DNA of 38,841 bases from Desulfomonilaceae bacterium (GTDB taxonomy: Bacteria > Desulfobacterota > Desulfomonilia > Desulfomonilales > Desulfomonilaceae). Of the stretch, positions 16,201-24,780 are shown one piece after another (position 1 is the stretch's first letter; the number at the start of each line of letters is the position of its first letter). The translations under genes were made by a program, and so were the position numbers. A model generated the notes under the pieces. It did no database searches. It saw only the letters and a program-made list of their open reading frames with translations, and had not been told where the DNA came from. Where the stretch lies: assembly GCA_031082285.1 (NCBI GenBank), contig JAVHLK010000044.1, positions 178 to 39,018 on the forward strand. The letters are read 5' to 3'.

Positions 16201-17676
16201 CAGGAGAGTCTTGATCTGGTGTGCGTGTGCCTGGTTGGCCTCCACATCTTCCGCCAGCACCAACGGTTCCCCCGTGTCGTCGTCTTCGACGGTGTACTTG
16301 GTTTCCAGCGGCCGGAGGAGCGGACGCCGGAGCACATGGTCGATGAGCTCCTGGGCCATCAGGAAGTACCGTTCCCTCCCGAATGTGACGCCCAGAGATT
16401 CTATTGCGGTCAAGGCCGAGATTATCTGCCCGACGTCATTCGAGGAATAGGCCGTCTCGAGGAACATCCCGGCGAAGCCGTTCACCAGCTGCTTTGACGC
16501 CTGTTTCTCCGACTCTTCCAGTTGCAGGACGATCCGGCACACGCCGTCGATCAGGATCCGTTTGACTTCGGGCTTATGAACCTCCAGGATCTGTGATGCC
16601 AGCAGCTCGGCAAACGCGGTTTGAACCGCGGTCGGCAACAAGTGCACCATGTCCTGGAACGCCCGCACGATCGAGCACCATTCATCCCCGACGCTCTTGA
16701 CAAATTCGATGCCTTCGGCAATCTCTTCGGGATCCGGCTCCGACGCAGCATTCAGCATTCGCTCGTATGCAGTCCTCCGCCTCTCGATTCCCTCGGTTCC
16801 GCGCAACGCCACCTTGTCCAGAATATCGGTCCGAAAGCGTTGCTCTTGGGTGAAATCCGATTCCTGAACCGCCGCGTCCAACTTGACCAGGAGTTCGGCC
16901 GGATAGGGCCGGATTTCCTCCAGTGCCGTGATCAAGGCTCGAATTTGCGCTCGGGCCGAGAGTTTCTCAAGACCGGTCTCTTCCTCCCGGGAGTGCTTCC
17001 GTAAGGCCGATCCAATGCTCTTGATCTCCAGTACGCGTCTTTCGAGTGAATTGATGGGCCTGGCGAACGCGGTGTTCGCGAGAAAATCCACCCCTCTTTC
17101 CACAAACGGCAGATACGATTGGAGTAAAGGATTGCTCGACGTTTTGAGAAGACTCTCCACGAACCGTGAAAGCGCGTATTCTCCTTCGGATCGCGCGTCC
17201 GGATCGAATGGCTGCGTAATGGACGCAAAAAAGAACCCGAGCACGATGTCCATGAGCAGCGGGAGTCGATCCTTGACCGATTCGTCGTCCCTTTCCAGGA
17301 CGTACCGGGAAAGGACCTGCACCACATCCAGCCAGTTGGGGATCTCATGCAGTACCGGAATGAGATACTCCGCGATGGCCTTCCTGCGTCCCTTGTACGA
17401 AGTCAGATCGACGAGGTATTCGAGGGACTCTCGCGGAAACCTCGAATAAACGATAATCCCGGAATCCTCTTGCCTGAGATCGACCAGGTATGGAGCGGCG
17501 GATCCGCCGGTGCGGTCGAGTATCATCAGGACGCGCGGGAGGTTTTCCAGGACAAGGGTACTCTCGTCACGGATTTCGGCACCCGCCTCTCGGGCGAGCG
17601 AAACCAATCCTGCGATTTGGTAGGGATTGAGGGGTTCCTTTGTGCTCAATTTTCGAATGAGATCTCTGATGTCCAC
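13210..17676 (-). CDS. Giant PPDK-like protein without PEP/pyruvate domain
   Basis: This protein has 1488 residues. The C-terminal third is pyruvate-phosphate-dikinase-like. The ATP-grasp nucleotide-binding part has FSVRSGARISMPGMMTTITN (about 1070-1090), HMVYGN and RLEYTIEKGRVFVLQ. It is followed by a swivelling phosphohistidine domain, LVSRLGGRGAHAADIAK, with candidate His1431. The protein ends there, so the PEP/pyruvate TIM barrel of PPDK or PpsA is absent. The first 1000 residues are largely helical and I recognise no domain. The start is GTG 17676 with AAGGG upstream. An ATP-dependent phosphotransfer through histidine to another acceptor, as in glucan water dikinase or rifampin phosphotransferase, is a reasonable inference. 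It lies between two sigma-54 activator genes; the double-PAS one is divergent. Confidence 0.8.
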   Translation of the reverse strand: MDIRDLIRKLSTKEPLNPYQIAGLVSLAREAGAEIRDESTLVLENLPRVLMILDRTGGSAAPYLVDLRQEDSGIIVYSRFPRESLEYLVDLTSYKGRRKAIAEYLIPVLHEIPNWLDVVQVLSRYVLERDDESVKDRLPLLMDIVLGFFFASITQPFDPDARSEGEYALSRFVESLLKTSSNPLLQSYLPFVERGVDFLANTAFARPINSLERRVLEIKSIGSALRKHSREEETGLEKLSARAQIRALITALEEIRPYPAELLVKLDAAVQESDFTQEQRFRTDILDKVALRGTEGIERRRTAYERMLNAASEPDPEEIAEGIEFVKSVGDEWCSIVRAFQDMVHLLPTAVQTAFAELLASQILEVHKPEVKRILIDGVCRIVLQLEESEKQASKQLVNGFAGMFLETAYSSNDVGQIISALTAIESLGVTFGRERYFLMAQELIDHVLRRPLLRPLETKYTVEDDDTGEPLVLAEDVEANQAHAHQIKTLLSITASNPRIMHRLIPYLIVQIEIGRTLLRDEDLIQYHISSLLRANASVTHFLVRTLIKAIPYSLKDIGPLDTLRLTAAGLARELANRGVRPIGNFLGKLRGDIHWRGSIENFYFAGGILKYFSTGDPQVISEWMPSESLPYLSMDSWCSPSESEGIRNLCRTIFADGKIDLVHNDGLSALVSVDTSRYRDDPSLPEFSKRMVLDVIDLIAGLYNKYFIATERSTGSTVEEDLARLERIISERREIKENFLTPDLRDPLPAPVTITEGAENYAAEMERMHLEQPATPIILRAKKAGHAYAQKAAYIEERFEAFTKDLRLEALQETLATSISNSRFDGISLDNLPDALIFLDHLVQGVAVNGHSSYYLQRAGRDLRLSGRLGLTLDKVRDLLKSIKKELDDVHSAYRSWFEGPLENFLSTYPMDRLPRKLRDLTTLKHVPESDFFKNYLKTLYISDLQARDGNLRVLETFIDKIELFLNQRLAESGRRVTSDPGTHLRCAPFYFPTPEEISPCRIGLKAALLRFAENTPPYFVISTDQVLGEPEQMVSDPDFRAKFESAVETLGKQWNKSLGDRRNPALFSVRSGARISMPGMMTTITNVGINDDIAERLSETIGPWFAYDCYRRFLQEFSQAAFDAERDEFQELMDRRKAQFKVLRKAEMTGEQMKTLAFDYKERVGQLAPKVVELLDQGRFLDILIHCAVVVSHSSQGPAAQKYRRAAGIDGEWRTPVIVQHMVYGNVELESSGTGVISYNPFTMQIRGDFALGDQGTDVVDGKVSTIPVHDHWKREETLAGDMPQAWKDLSQVLFRTAEKLHFDVRLEYTIEKGRVFVLQIRKDRERRERIPALKSFGYRVIAQGTGVSGGIFRGILVTDRNQIAPYRHINRAQSIIDSMNERLPVSEQLNGFIFVVNDPVPEEIMEEVFSLPVPTALVSRLGGRGAHAADIAKSLDKVYVGQVRQVVKFAGQPEKVRFNDLDVIVGTKMIIHGQTGEIALYGTA

Positions 17677-18017
17677 GGTTCACCCTTCGAACGAGCCCAT
17701 CTCGGCTCAGTGTACACGTGATGAGTTTCGTTGAAAAGGTTAATTCATTACGGAAATTACCGCAACACAAACACCCCTCGACCCGACCTGAACTATTGCG
17801 TTGCCTCATCCGGAGCGGACATGCTCGGGAACATCGTGCGTCGACACCCTGATCCGGGGAGGCTTCCTCACCCGGCACAGGTCTTACGCGCCCAAGTGGC
17901 GCCCCACTCCGGTCGGGCGTTCTTGTCATTGTCCAAGGGGAATGGTATCGTATTAACCTCTTATATCAATGCGCGTTCGAGAATGTGACCGAATGGAGCG
18001 CGGTTCGGTGATGAATC
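17677..18017. other. Divergent intergenic region
   Basis: This separates the dikinase-like gene and the PAS activator gene. Apart from the plus-strand promoter at 17923-17951 I see nothing. No -24/-12 sigma-54 motif was found by eye. Confidence 0.5.
17923..17951 (+). promoter_or_regulatory. Predicted sigma-70 promoter of the PAS activator gene
   Basis: TTGTCA (17923-17928), a 17-bp spacer and TATCGT (17946-17951). It is placed about 67 bp before the ATG at 18018. Confidence 0.45.
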
Positions 18018-20015
18018 ATGATGGACGCCGGAGCCTTTGGCGGTTACCGGGAGGAGACAGTGGAAGAGTCCGTGCGGGACTTGAGAGCCGACTCTGAGGC
18101 ACCATTCGAGCCGGCCGGCAGCCGTGTAGTTGCAGAGGTGAAGGCCGCGGTCACGGCACGACGTTATAGCACGGAAGAGGCCCTTCAAGAAAACGAGGTG
18201 CGATATCGGAAGCTCTTGAACGCCATTCCTGACGGCGTGGTCGTGTACGATCCTCAAGGCGGGGTAACGTACGTCAACGACAGTTTTGTCACGCTGTTCG
18301 GGTGGTCCGAGGAGGAACTTCGCGGTCGCTCCATAGATTTCGTACCTCCCGACGAGAATCACGGAACCCATGAAGCATGGGTAAAGGCTTCTGAAGGGGA
18401 GGCGAGCCTACTGGAGACCAAGAGGCTGACCAAGGATGGAAGACTCTTGGACATTCAGCTCAGGACCGCGGTTCTGCGAGACCGTGACGGCATGATTACC
18501 GAGAGTATTGTCTTTCACCGGGACATCACCCGGCGGAGGAAGTCTCACAAGGCCCTGAAACGGGCTCACGACGAACTCGAAAAGCGGGTCGCGAAACGTA
18601 CCAAAGAGCTTGCCGAAATGAACGAGCAGCTCATGAGAGAAATTGCCGACAGGAGAGATGTCGAGAACAGGCTCAAAGAGGGTGAAGAACGGTTCAGGGC
18701 GGTCTTCGAGACCGCGCAAGACTGCATCTTCCTCAAGGACGGGAATTTCGTCTATACCCACGTCAACCCGGCCTTTCTCAAAGCACTGGAGCTCCCGGAA
18801 GCTCAAGTCATCGGCAAGACCGACAACGATCTCTTCCCGGCCAATGAAGCGAACTACATCAAAGACCTGGAGAATCGCGTCATGGAAGGACAGGTTATGG
18901 GCTCGTCCTACAATCTGTCGACCCGACACCGGGCCAAGACGTTTCATTGCATTCGGGTTCCGTTGAGAAACGAGTCGGGAGAGACCACCGGCATCTGTGG
19001 CATTGCCAGAGACGTGACGGAACAGAAAGCTCTGGAGCGACGTTGCCCGCACTCGGTGACCAAGTACGGATCCGTCGTCATGGAGGCGACCCTCGAACAC
19101 CTCCGGCTGGCGGCGGCCGGCGACAGCATCGTTCTTCTCGTCGGGGAGAGCGGCAGCGGGAAGGACTACCTCGCTCAGTTTCTTCATGACCATTCGAGGC
19201 GCTCCGGAGGACCGTACTTTGCCATCAATTGTGCCGCGTTGGCTGCTTCCGTTGCAGAGTCAGAGCTCTTCGGGCATGAAGCGGGTTCCTTTACCGGGTC
19301 TCGCGGCAGGAAACGCGGGCTGTTGGAAATGGCTGAAGGCGGCACGCTCCTGTTAAACGAAATCGGTGAACTCTCTCAGGAATTGCAGGCCAAGCTGCTG
19401 ACTTTTCTGGACACGCACTCGTTCACCCGCGTGGGGGGAGAGAGGACCGTCAAAGTCAACACCCGAATCGTTGCGGCCACCAATCGCAACCTGGAGAGTG
19501 AAATGGCCGCCGGCAGGTTCCGAGAGGACTTGTACTATCGCCTCAATGTCATGTCGGTCCGTGTGCCTCCCTTGCGGGAGAGGAAGGAAGACATACCGTT
19601 TCTCACACGGGACCTGGTCGAGACTCTGTCGAGGAAGCTTGGAAGGGCCGTTCCGCCTGCAGTGGACGACTCTGCTCTGGAGATACTCTCCCGGTACGAC
19701 TGGCCCGGAAATGTCCGCGAACTCAGGAACATACTGGAGCGATCTCTGATTCTGGGGCGATCCGACGTGATTACGGCCGACCACATCAGCATCCCGCGGT
19801 CAAAGACGAAAGCCGAGGTGAACGAGAAAGAGATACCCGTTTCCGTGAACGTTTCGGACCACCGATCCATGAACGAAGCGCTTGAGAGCGCCAAGCGCCT
19901 CATGATCGCCTCGGCCTTGAGGCGCTGCAAGGGCAACGTATCCGCGGCGGCCCGGATGCTGGGTATATCTCGAGACGCGCTTCGCTACCACAAGAAGGCG
20001 TTGGACATGGACTAG
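18018..20015 (+). CDS. Double-PAS sigma-54-dependent activator with altered Walker B
   Basis: The 665-residue protein has PAS1 (about 57-175, NAIPDGVVVYDPQGG, then FHRDITRR), a coiled coil (176-220), PAS2 (221-340, FRAVFETAQDCIFLKDG, then GIARDVTEQ), an AAA+ domain (350-585) and a Fis-type HTH (NVSAAARMLGISRDALRYH). Walker A is GESGSGKD. The sigma-54 loop is GSFTGS (423-428). Walker B reads GTLLLNEIGEL, with Asn447 where almost all family members have Asp, so ATP hydrolysis may be slowed or lost. The arginine-finger region FREDLYYRLNVMSVRVPPLRER is intact. The start at 18018 lacks a strong ribosome site. A terminator follows the stop directly. The signal could be redox, a ligand or an aromatic compound; the PAS domains do not show which. 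Confidence 0.9.
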   Translation: MMDAGAFGGYREETVEESVRDLRADSEAPFEPAGSRVVAEVKAAVTARRYSTEEALQENEVRYRKLLNAIPDGVVVYDPQGGVTYVNDSFVTLFGWSEEELRGRSIDFVPPDENHGTHEAWVKASEGEASLLETKRLTKDGRLLDIQLRTAVLRDRDGMITESIVFHRDITRRRKSHKALKRAHDELEKRVAKRTKELAEMNEQLMREIADRRDVENRLKEGEERFRAVFETAQDCIFLKDGNFVYTHVNPAFLKALELPEAQVIGKTDNDLFPANEANYIKDLENRVMEGQVMGSSYNLSTRHRAKTFHCIRVPLRNESGETTGICGIARDVTEQKALERRCPHSVTKYGSVVMEATLEHLRLAAAGDSIVLLVGESGSGKDYLAQFLHDHSRRSGGPYFAINCAALAASVAESELFGHEAGSFTGSRGRKRGLLEMAEGGTLLLNEIGELSQELQAKLLTFLDTHSFTRVGGERTVKVNTRIVAATNRNLESEMAAGRFREDLYYRLNVMSVRVPPLRERKEDIPFLTRDLVETLSRKLGRAVPPAVDDSALEILSRYDWPGNVRELRNILERSLILGRSDVITADHISIPRSKTKAEVNEKEIPVSVNVSDHRSMNEALESAKRLMIASALRRCKGNVSAAARMLGISRDALRYHKKALDMD

Positions 20016-20517
20016 GGGCGATCCCCCCACCATGCGGGATCGAAGGTGGGGGTTTTCCACCCACGCAACTTCTCGGAATGCCGAGTCTTTCAGATGAACC
20101 CGAACAGGGTGGGGGAGATACCCCCATAGCACCGCGCCGCCTGACTACTTGCCGACCCCCATTCTTAATCCAACGCGCACTCACCAACAGATTGAAATTG
20201 CAGGACAATCCGAAAACGCACAGGAACCTCGCCAATGTGGCACCGATCTTGCCTCTATCGGCCCGCAGGATGTACTGGTGCCGTGCACGGGTGATGTGAT
20301 TACCGGGCGACGGGAACCGCTGCGGAGGTCAGAGACAGGAGGTAGTGCTCCATATTCAGCCCTGTGTACTACTGCATCAACACAGCCTCACAAGACGGTC
20401 GCCCCCCTCACACACTGAAGGGGGCGAACAATTTCAAGAACACCCATCCCGAATCCGGTGCAGACGGCGGCCAATCAACCGCGCTCCGGTTCATCGTGGG
20501 GAATCACCCGGCGTTTT
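20016..20517. other. Intergenic region with several hairpins
   Basis: After the terminator at 20025-20057 there are further small hairpins: CTCGG/CCGAG near 20070-20085, TGGGGG/CCCCCA at 20110-20126, and GCCCCC/GGGGGC near 20400-20426. The last could serve as the end of the minus-strand gene that stops at 20518. No convincing coding region was found. Confidence 0.5.
20025..20057 (+). terminator. Rho-independent terminator after the PAS activator gene
   Basis: CCCCCACC (20025-20032) pairs perfectly with GGTGGGGG (20046-20053) around a 13-base loop and is followed by TTTT. It starts ten bases after the stop codon. Confidence 0.7.
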
Positions 20518-21285
20518 CTATGCGTCGGAAAAAGGCAAGTCCCCGAGGGAAGACGGGTCGAGTTCAGGCATGCAGAGCTGACACCGGCACTTGCCATCCG
20601 CCATCAAAGGCCCGTAGCGCGTGTCCAGCTCCCTTAACGCGGAGAGCTCGCCACGTTCGTAAAATGAGTCGGATAGTCCCGCATCCAATTCAAATAGCCT
20701 GCTCCCCTCCCATTCAGGGTCCGTACTCCCCGGCCCGCCTCCCACGTACATGGCGTAGCCCAATTTCCCCAGCGGCAGAAATTGCCTCGGAAACGTCTCG
20801 GCCATCCCGGCGTCATCCGGCGCAAAACCGAAATGGTTCAGATACTCTTCCTTGATTCGCTCGTGAGACTCCGCGTAGTATGTCTCGGCCCAATGGGTCC
20901 CCAATTCCGCGGAGACCTCCGCGGTTCCCGCACAGCCGGAAAAGGTGATCTGTATATAGTATTCGGGCGATGACACCTCGGGATTCTGCTCTCCTCTCAC
21001 AAAAACGGATAGTACGCCGCCTCGAAGGTAGTCCAGGAAGACCCTGGTGGCCGGCCACGGCTGCGACACTCGCTTACGCAGATAGTGCCGAAAATCCTCG
21101 GCAAGAACCCGATACTTGTCCGCGGGCAGCTCAATCATTCTTCTGCCGCCGCCCAGGTCCATTACCTCGGGCTTGTAGAACCGTTGCCTGCCCATGATTC
21201 TGTCCATCAAGGTTCGCTCAATCGGTTCGGGATGCAGCGAGGCTTCCGCAAGCTTGCCCCGGATCAAAAACGCGTTTCCTCCCAT
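20518..21285 (-). CDS. Unrecognised 255-residue protein
   Basis: The ATG at 21285 follows GGAGG at six bases, so translation is well supported. The product looks soluble: no signal peptide or membrane segment is evident. An early segment (RFYKPEVMDLGGGRRMIELPADKYRVLAEDFRHYLRK) looks ordered and may be a small alpha/beta domain. The middle has YYIQITFSGCAGTAEVSAELG, and the end carries a CRCQLC cluster that might bind a metal. I do not recognise the family. The gene is divergent from the crotonase gene at 21459, with about 170 bp between them, and stands alone on its strand. Confidence 0.65.
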   Translation of the reverse strand: MGGNAFLIRGKLAEASLHPEPIERTLMDRIMGRQRFYKPEVMDLGGGRRMIELPADKYRVLAEDFRHYLRKRVSQPWPATRVFLDYLRGGVLSVFVRGEQNPEVSSPEYYIQITFSGCAGTAEVSAELGTHWAETYYAESHERIKEEYLNHFGFAPDDAGMAETFPRQFLPLGKLGYAMYVGGGPGSTDPEWEGSRLFELDAGLSDSFYERGELSALRELDTRYGPLMADGKCRCQLCMPELDPSSLGDLPFSDA

Positions 21286-21355
21286 TCCGGTCCTCCACTC
21301 GAGACAGTCGGTTCGCTGATTATACCAGAATGCTTACCGCCATGGGCTTTCAATG

Positions 21356-21385
21356 TTGACTGCGGTGACGATAGTGCACTATGTT
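21356..21385 (+). promoter_or_regulatory. Possible promoter of the second crotonase gene
   Basis: TTGACT (21356-21361), an 18-bp spacer and TATGTT (21380-21385). It lies 73 bp before the ATG at 21459. Confidence 0.4.
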
Positions 21386-21458
21386 CCAAATTTGCGCCAT
21401 GAAGCACTAAGGAATCGAGTGAACAAAGAGAGAAACCTCGAACTGCAGGAGGTAGGAT

Positions 21459-22247
21459 ATGGACAAGAATAGACTTACCGTCGAAACCGACGGCCATGTC
21501 TTGATGATAGGACTGAACAACCCGGAGAAACTCAATTCGTTTGATATCGCCATGTATCATGATTTGGGTCGAGCGTACGGGGAGCTGAACCGATCGCCGG
21601 ATCTGCGCTGCGGCGTGCTCTTTGCTCACGGCGATCACTTTACGGCAGGGTTGGATCTCACCCAATGGGCATCCGCGTTCGCTCGGGGGAGTTTCCCGGA
21701 CCTCCCGGAAGATGCGGTCGACCCCATGGGTTTTGACGAAGACACCCGTCTCCGGAAACCCCTGGTGATGGCCGTGCGAGGAATATGCTTCACCATCGGC
21801 CTGGAGTTGCTCCTGGCGACCGACATTCGCGTCGCGGCAAAGGATGCGAGATTCTGCCAGCTCGAAATCAAGCGAGGCATCTACCCGGTGGGCGGCGGGA
21901 CGGTGAGGTTGATTCAGGAGGTTGGTTGGGGCAACGCGATGCGCTATCTGCTGACGGGTGATGAGATTACCGGTGAAGAAGCGTTCCGCATGGGATTGGT
22001 GCAGGAACTCACGGAGCCGGGCGACGAGCTCGACCGTGCCATGGCGATCGCTCACACTATTGCCAAACAGGCCCCGCTGGGAGTCGCGGCCACGCTTGCG
22101 TCGGCCCGGCTCGCTCGAGCTCGGGGAGAAGGGGCTGCCTTGGCCCGCCTTATGCCGGACCTGGTCGCCATGATGGGCAGTGAGGATGTTCAGGAAGGAA
22201 TCCGATCCTTCATAGAAAGGCGGGAGGCAGTGTTCAAGGGGAGGTAG
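21459..22247 (+). CDS. Crotonase-family enoyl-CoA hydratase/isomerase
   Basis: The 262-residue protein has the crotonase oxyanion-hole motifs HFTAGLDL (about 60-67) and GICFTIGLEL (108-117). Both hydratase glutamates are at expected places: Glu116 in GLEL and Glu136 in QLEIKRG. It ends with the usual SEDVQEGIRSFIERREAVFKGR motif. An AGGAGG ribosome site lies about six bases before the ATG. It acts on an acyl-CoA thioester in the cytoplasm, adding water across or moving a double bond; the chain cannot be read from sequence. It stands alone between an unrecognised gene and the envelope cluster, and it is clearly diverged from the crotonase at 3366. Confidence 0.9.
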   Translation: MDKNRLTVETDGHVLMIGLNNPEKLNSFDIAMYHDLGRAYGELNRSPDLRCGVLFAHGDHFTAGLDLTQWASAFARGSFPDLPEDAVDPMGFDEDTRLRKPLVMAVRGICFTIGLELLLATDIRVAAKDARFCQLEIKRGIYPVGGGTVRLIQEVGWGNAMRYLLTGDEITGEEAFRMGLVQELTEPGDELDRAMAIAHTIAKQAPLGVAATLASARLARARGEGAALARLMPDLVAMMGSEDVQEGIRSFIERREAVFKGR

Positions 22248-22370
22248 GTCTGATTCAATCCTACACCTCAATAACCGCGGAGCGAAAAATTGGAACCCGA
22301 AGACCCGAAAAACGAGGCGCCTTGAATTTGCCGATTTTCGGAAGCTCCCGTCGGTTGGAACACCACCGAG

Positions 22371-23942
22371 TCAATATTCCTCCCGTACGAGGACGAGTTC
22401 GACTCTGGGGAGTCTGTACTGCCACGATCGCAGTAATTCATCATCCTTTTTCGGCAGCGGCTCGGTCCCGCCCAGCCCGACGGCTCGCATCCGGTTGGGG
22501 TCTATGGAATGGGTCACGGACAAGTATCGTGTTACCGCGCCGGCCCGTTCCAGAGATAATCGTTGATTCTCCTCGGGATCGCCTTTCGTTCCCGTGTGGC
22601 CCTTTACGATCAAGCGAAAATTCGGATAATGCGCAAAGAGTTGCACCGCCTTGTCAAGGACTTCCTTCCCGAGCATGTCGAGATCCGAGGATCCGTGCTG
22701 AAACATGACGGGATCGAGCTTAAGCTTGCCGACTTCCGTCAGCCGGTTCCATTGCTCGTCGGTAAGCGGACTGAACGTCGCTTTTTCCTGCTTGACGAAT
22801 GATCCCGATCGCTGTTCATCCGCGGGTGAGGTGAAACCGGTTACCCCCGTGAGAAAGAGCTCTTCGAGATAACGTGAATAGGTCAGTCGGTAGGGATCGC
22901 CGCCGGGCAGAGGATCGCGGGAAAAATCTCCCGCATTCATGAGGACCTTGACCGCGGATTCCACGGCACTGACTAAACCGTCTTCCGATGCTCCACCGGG
23001 AGGGGATATTCCGAACCATTGCTCGCAGTTCTGTGTGAGATTCACCCACTTGACGCCTTTGAGCATGGAATCCACCGCGTGCTCGGTCAAGCCCGTCTCG
23101 GCCTTGACCTGCTCTCGCAACTGTTGAGGGGCCTCCTGATACTTCTTCAGCGCTCTGAAGTAGTTCGCAAGAAGCGTCTTCACCGCTCCCGGATTCTTCT
23201 CCGAGTATTTCCTGTGTACGATGAGCACGTCCACGATCAGTTTCTCCGTGTCTTCGGTTCCGAGAAGTTTGATGATGCCCGGATGAGCCAATGCCCTGGA
23301 CACGTCGGGCTCCCACATGATGGCGACATCGGTGGTGCCGGCCAGGAGCCTGTTGAGAGCGTCTGCGGATCCTCTGGTCTCGATGCGATAGTCATCGTCA
23401 CGTGGGAGCAATTCGGGAACGCTGAAATGATATGCCGCGGCCTTTGCAAGATGGTGGCTCGGGCTTCCCGGCGTGAAGGCTATCCTCGCGTCGCTCCTTC
23501 CTTTGAGTGCGTCGAGGTTTGCCGCCTCATCTTTCCTGGCGAGAATGGCGTCTCCCCCTTTTGATTCGTCCACCACCATAATGATTGTGCCCGGAAAACC
23601 GAGACCCGCGGCGTTCAAGATGTAGGAATCCACCGTCGCGACTGCGAAGTCGATCTCTCCCGCCTTTAACCGGGCCATGCGCGCGGGGTAATCGGCATCG
23701 TCGTCTTCCGTGGCGAGCACCCACCCGGACCGGTGCATGAGCTTCTTCATCTCGGGCGATCGCAGGATGAAATACCCTATCCAATTGTCGAGCGCGACGG
23801 TTATCTTGCCTTTGGTGCGGCCGGCGTCACTCGTTGCCCGCTGTTTCGCGTCTTGAAAATACGGCAACAGATACCAGGCTCCAACGATCGCGATTATCCC
23901 CAGGACGAGAAGGATGAGCGCACCAACGATCCTCTTGTTCAT
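22371..23942 (-). CDS. Membrane-anchored solute-binding protein fused to OmpA domain
   Basis: From ATG 23942 (AGGGGAA upstream) the protein has 523 residues. A single N-terminal membrane anchor (residues 5-24, VGALILLVLGIIAIVGAWYL) lacks an obvious cleavage site. Residues about 46-345 form a periplasmic solute-binding domain of the NrtA/SsuA/TauA type (KITVALDNWIGYF, LKAGEIDFAVATVDSYI, DVAIMWEPDVSRAL). Residues about 405-520 are an OmpA C-terminal domain (LIVKGHTGTKGDPEENQRLS then LERAGAV), which in the family binds peptidoglycan. In GHTG the Asp that normally contacts diaminopimelate (GHTD) is Gly; the Arg of LERA is kept. It is the last gene of the cluster, 49 bp after the vWA gene. No ABC permease or ATPase is nearby, so a sensing or tethering role is more likely than transport. 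Confidence 0.85.
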   Translation of the reverse strand: MNKRIVGALILLVLGIIAIVGAWYLLPYFQDAKQRATSDAGRTKGKITVALDNWIGYFILRSPEMKKLMHRSGWVLATEDDDADYPARMARLKAGEIDFAVATVDSYILNAAGLGFPGTIIMVVDESKGGDAILARKDEAANLDALKGRSDARIAFTPGSPSHHLAKAAAYHFSVPELLPRDDDYRIETRGSADALNRLLAGTTDVAIMWEPDVSRALAHPGIIKLLGTEDTEKLIVDVLIVHRKYSEKNPGAVKTLLANYFRALKKYQEAPQQLREQVKAETGLTEHAVDSMLKGVKWVNLTQNCEQWFGISPPGGASEDGLVSAVESAVKVLMNAGDFSRDPLPGGDPYRLTYSRYLEELFLTGVTGFTSPADEQRSGSFVKQEKATFSPLTDEQWNRLTEVGKLKLDPVMFQHGSSDLDMLGKEVLDKAVQLFAHYPNFRLIVKGHTGTKGDPEENQRLSLERAGAVTRYLSVTHSIDPNRMRAVGLGGTEPLPKKDDELLRSWQYRLPRVELVLVREEY

Positions 23943-23991
23943 GTTGTTTCCCCTGCAGGGCACGCGGCCGGTCGACGACCGATCGTCGCGA

Positions 23992-24759
23992 TCAATTGCC
24001 GAAATCGGTCACGTCAAAGGTCTCGGCCTCGGCCAGCACGTCCTGCAAGCCTTTGCGGAGAGACGCGGGATCCATTGCCGTTCGGTAATAGGTGCGTCCC
24101 GGTTGATTCAGCGAGTGCTTGTCGCCGATACAGAACCCGATGGTATGGATGATGATGGGAGTCCGTGCAAGGATTGTATTGACCGTCTTGAACAGCCTAC
24201 GAGGGTCATTGGCTATGCCGTCGGTTACCACCACGATGTGGTATTCGCCGTACCCCAACTGCCGCCGAGCCTGGGGCGTGAGCATGTCGTGAGCTCTCGT
24301 GGCTGCCTTGGTCAACGGAGTGGTGTCGCCGGGTATGATGCGATTGATGACGTCGAAGAAGCGGTTCGAGTCGAATGCGCCCAGCGGGATCTCGGACCAC
24401 CCGTTGTTGTGGAATGCCACGAGACCCACATTCGCGTCCGGCGGAACGCTCTTGGCCCATTCCATGAAAGCGTCTCGTGCAACCTCGTACTTCCGTCTCC
24501 CCCCGGCGCATTTCGTTTCGGCCATGCTGCCCGAACCGTCAAATATAACGACATAATTCTTTGCAGTGAGGTGCTCGGCGACCTCGTCCTTGCCGCCTTC
24601 CTTTCCCAGGTACGGCCACGGCTTCTTCTCCGCGGCAGGCTCGGCTGCAGGTCGTTCCACGGCCCGCTTGTCGACGGGCCGGCCGGAGTCCCCGCGACAT
24701 CCGCCGATACAGGGAATTATGAGGAGCATTCCGATGAGGAGACAGACGGCTCTATTCAT
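23992..24759 (-). CDS. Lipoprotein with von Willebrand factor A domain
   Basis: The 255-residue protein starts with a lipoprotein signal (LLIGMLLIIPCIGGC, acylated Cys21). A Pro/Ala-rich linker (30-48) leads to a vWA domain (about 68-245). The MIDAS metal site is complete: D74-G-S76-G-S78 in FDGSGSM, Thr146/147 in PGDTTPL and Asp180 in VVVTDGIAND. vWA domains bind a partner protein through the metal ion, so a scaffold or chaperone-like role at the membrane is likely. Its gene lies between two solute-binding/OmpA fusion genes, 21 bp after one and 49 bp before the other, which suggests a complex. It has two cysteine pairs that might form disulfides. Confidence 0.88.
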   Translation of the reverse strand: MNRAVCLLIGMLLIIPCIGGCRGDSGRPVDKRAVERPAAEPAAEKKPWPYLGKEGGKDEVAEHLTAKNYVVIFDGSGSMAETKCAGGRRKYEVARDAFMEWAKSVPPDANVGLVAFHNNGWSEIPLGAFDSNRFFDVINRIIPGDTTPLTKAATRAHDMLTPQARRQLGYGEYHIVVVTDGIANDPRRLFKTVNTILARTPIIIHTIGFCIGDKHSLNQPGRTYYRTAMDPASLRKGLQDVLAEAETFDVTDFGN

Positions 24760-24780
24760 GGCTCACCTCCCTCCGCCGAA

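Noticed and set aside
20020-20130. Possible TnpB-type guide RNA or IS605 end
   Set aside because: Several hairpins are present but no TnpB gene or fragment is near, and the first hairpin is explained as a terminator.
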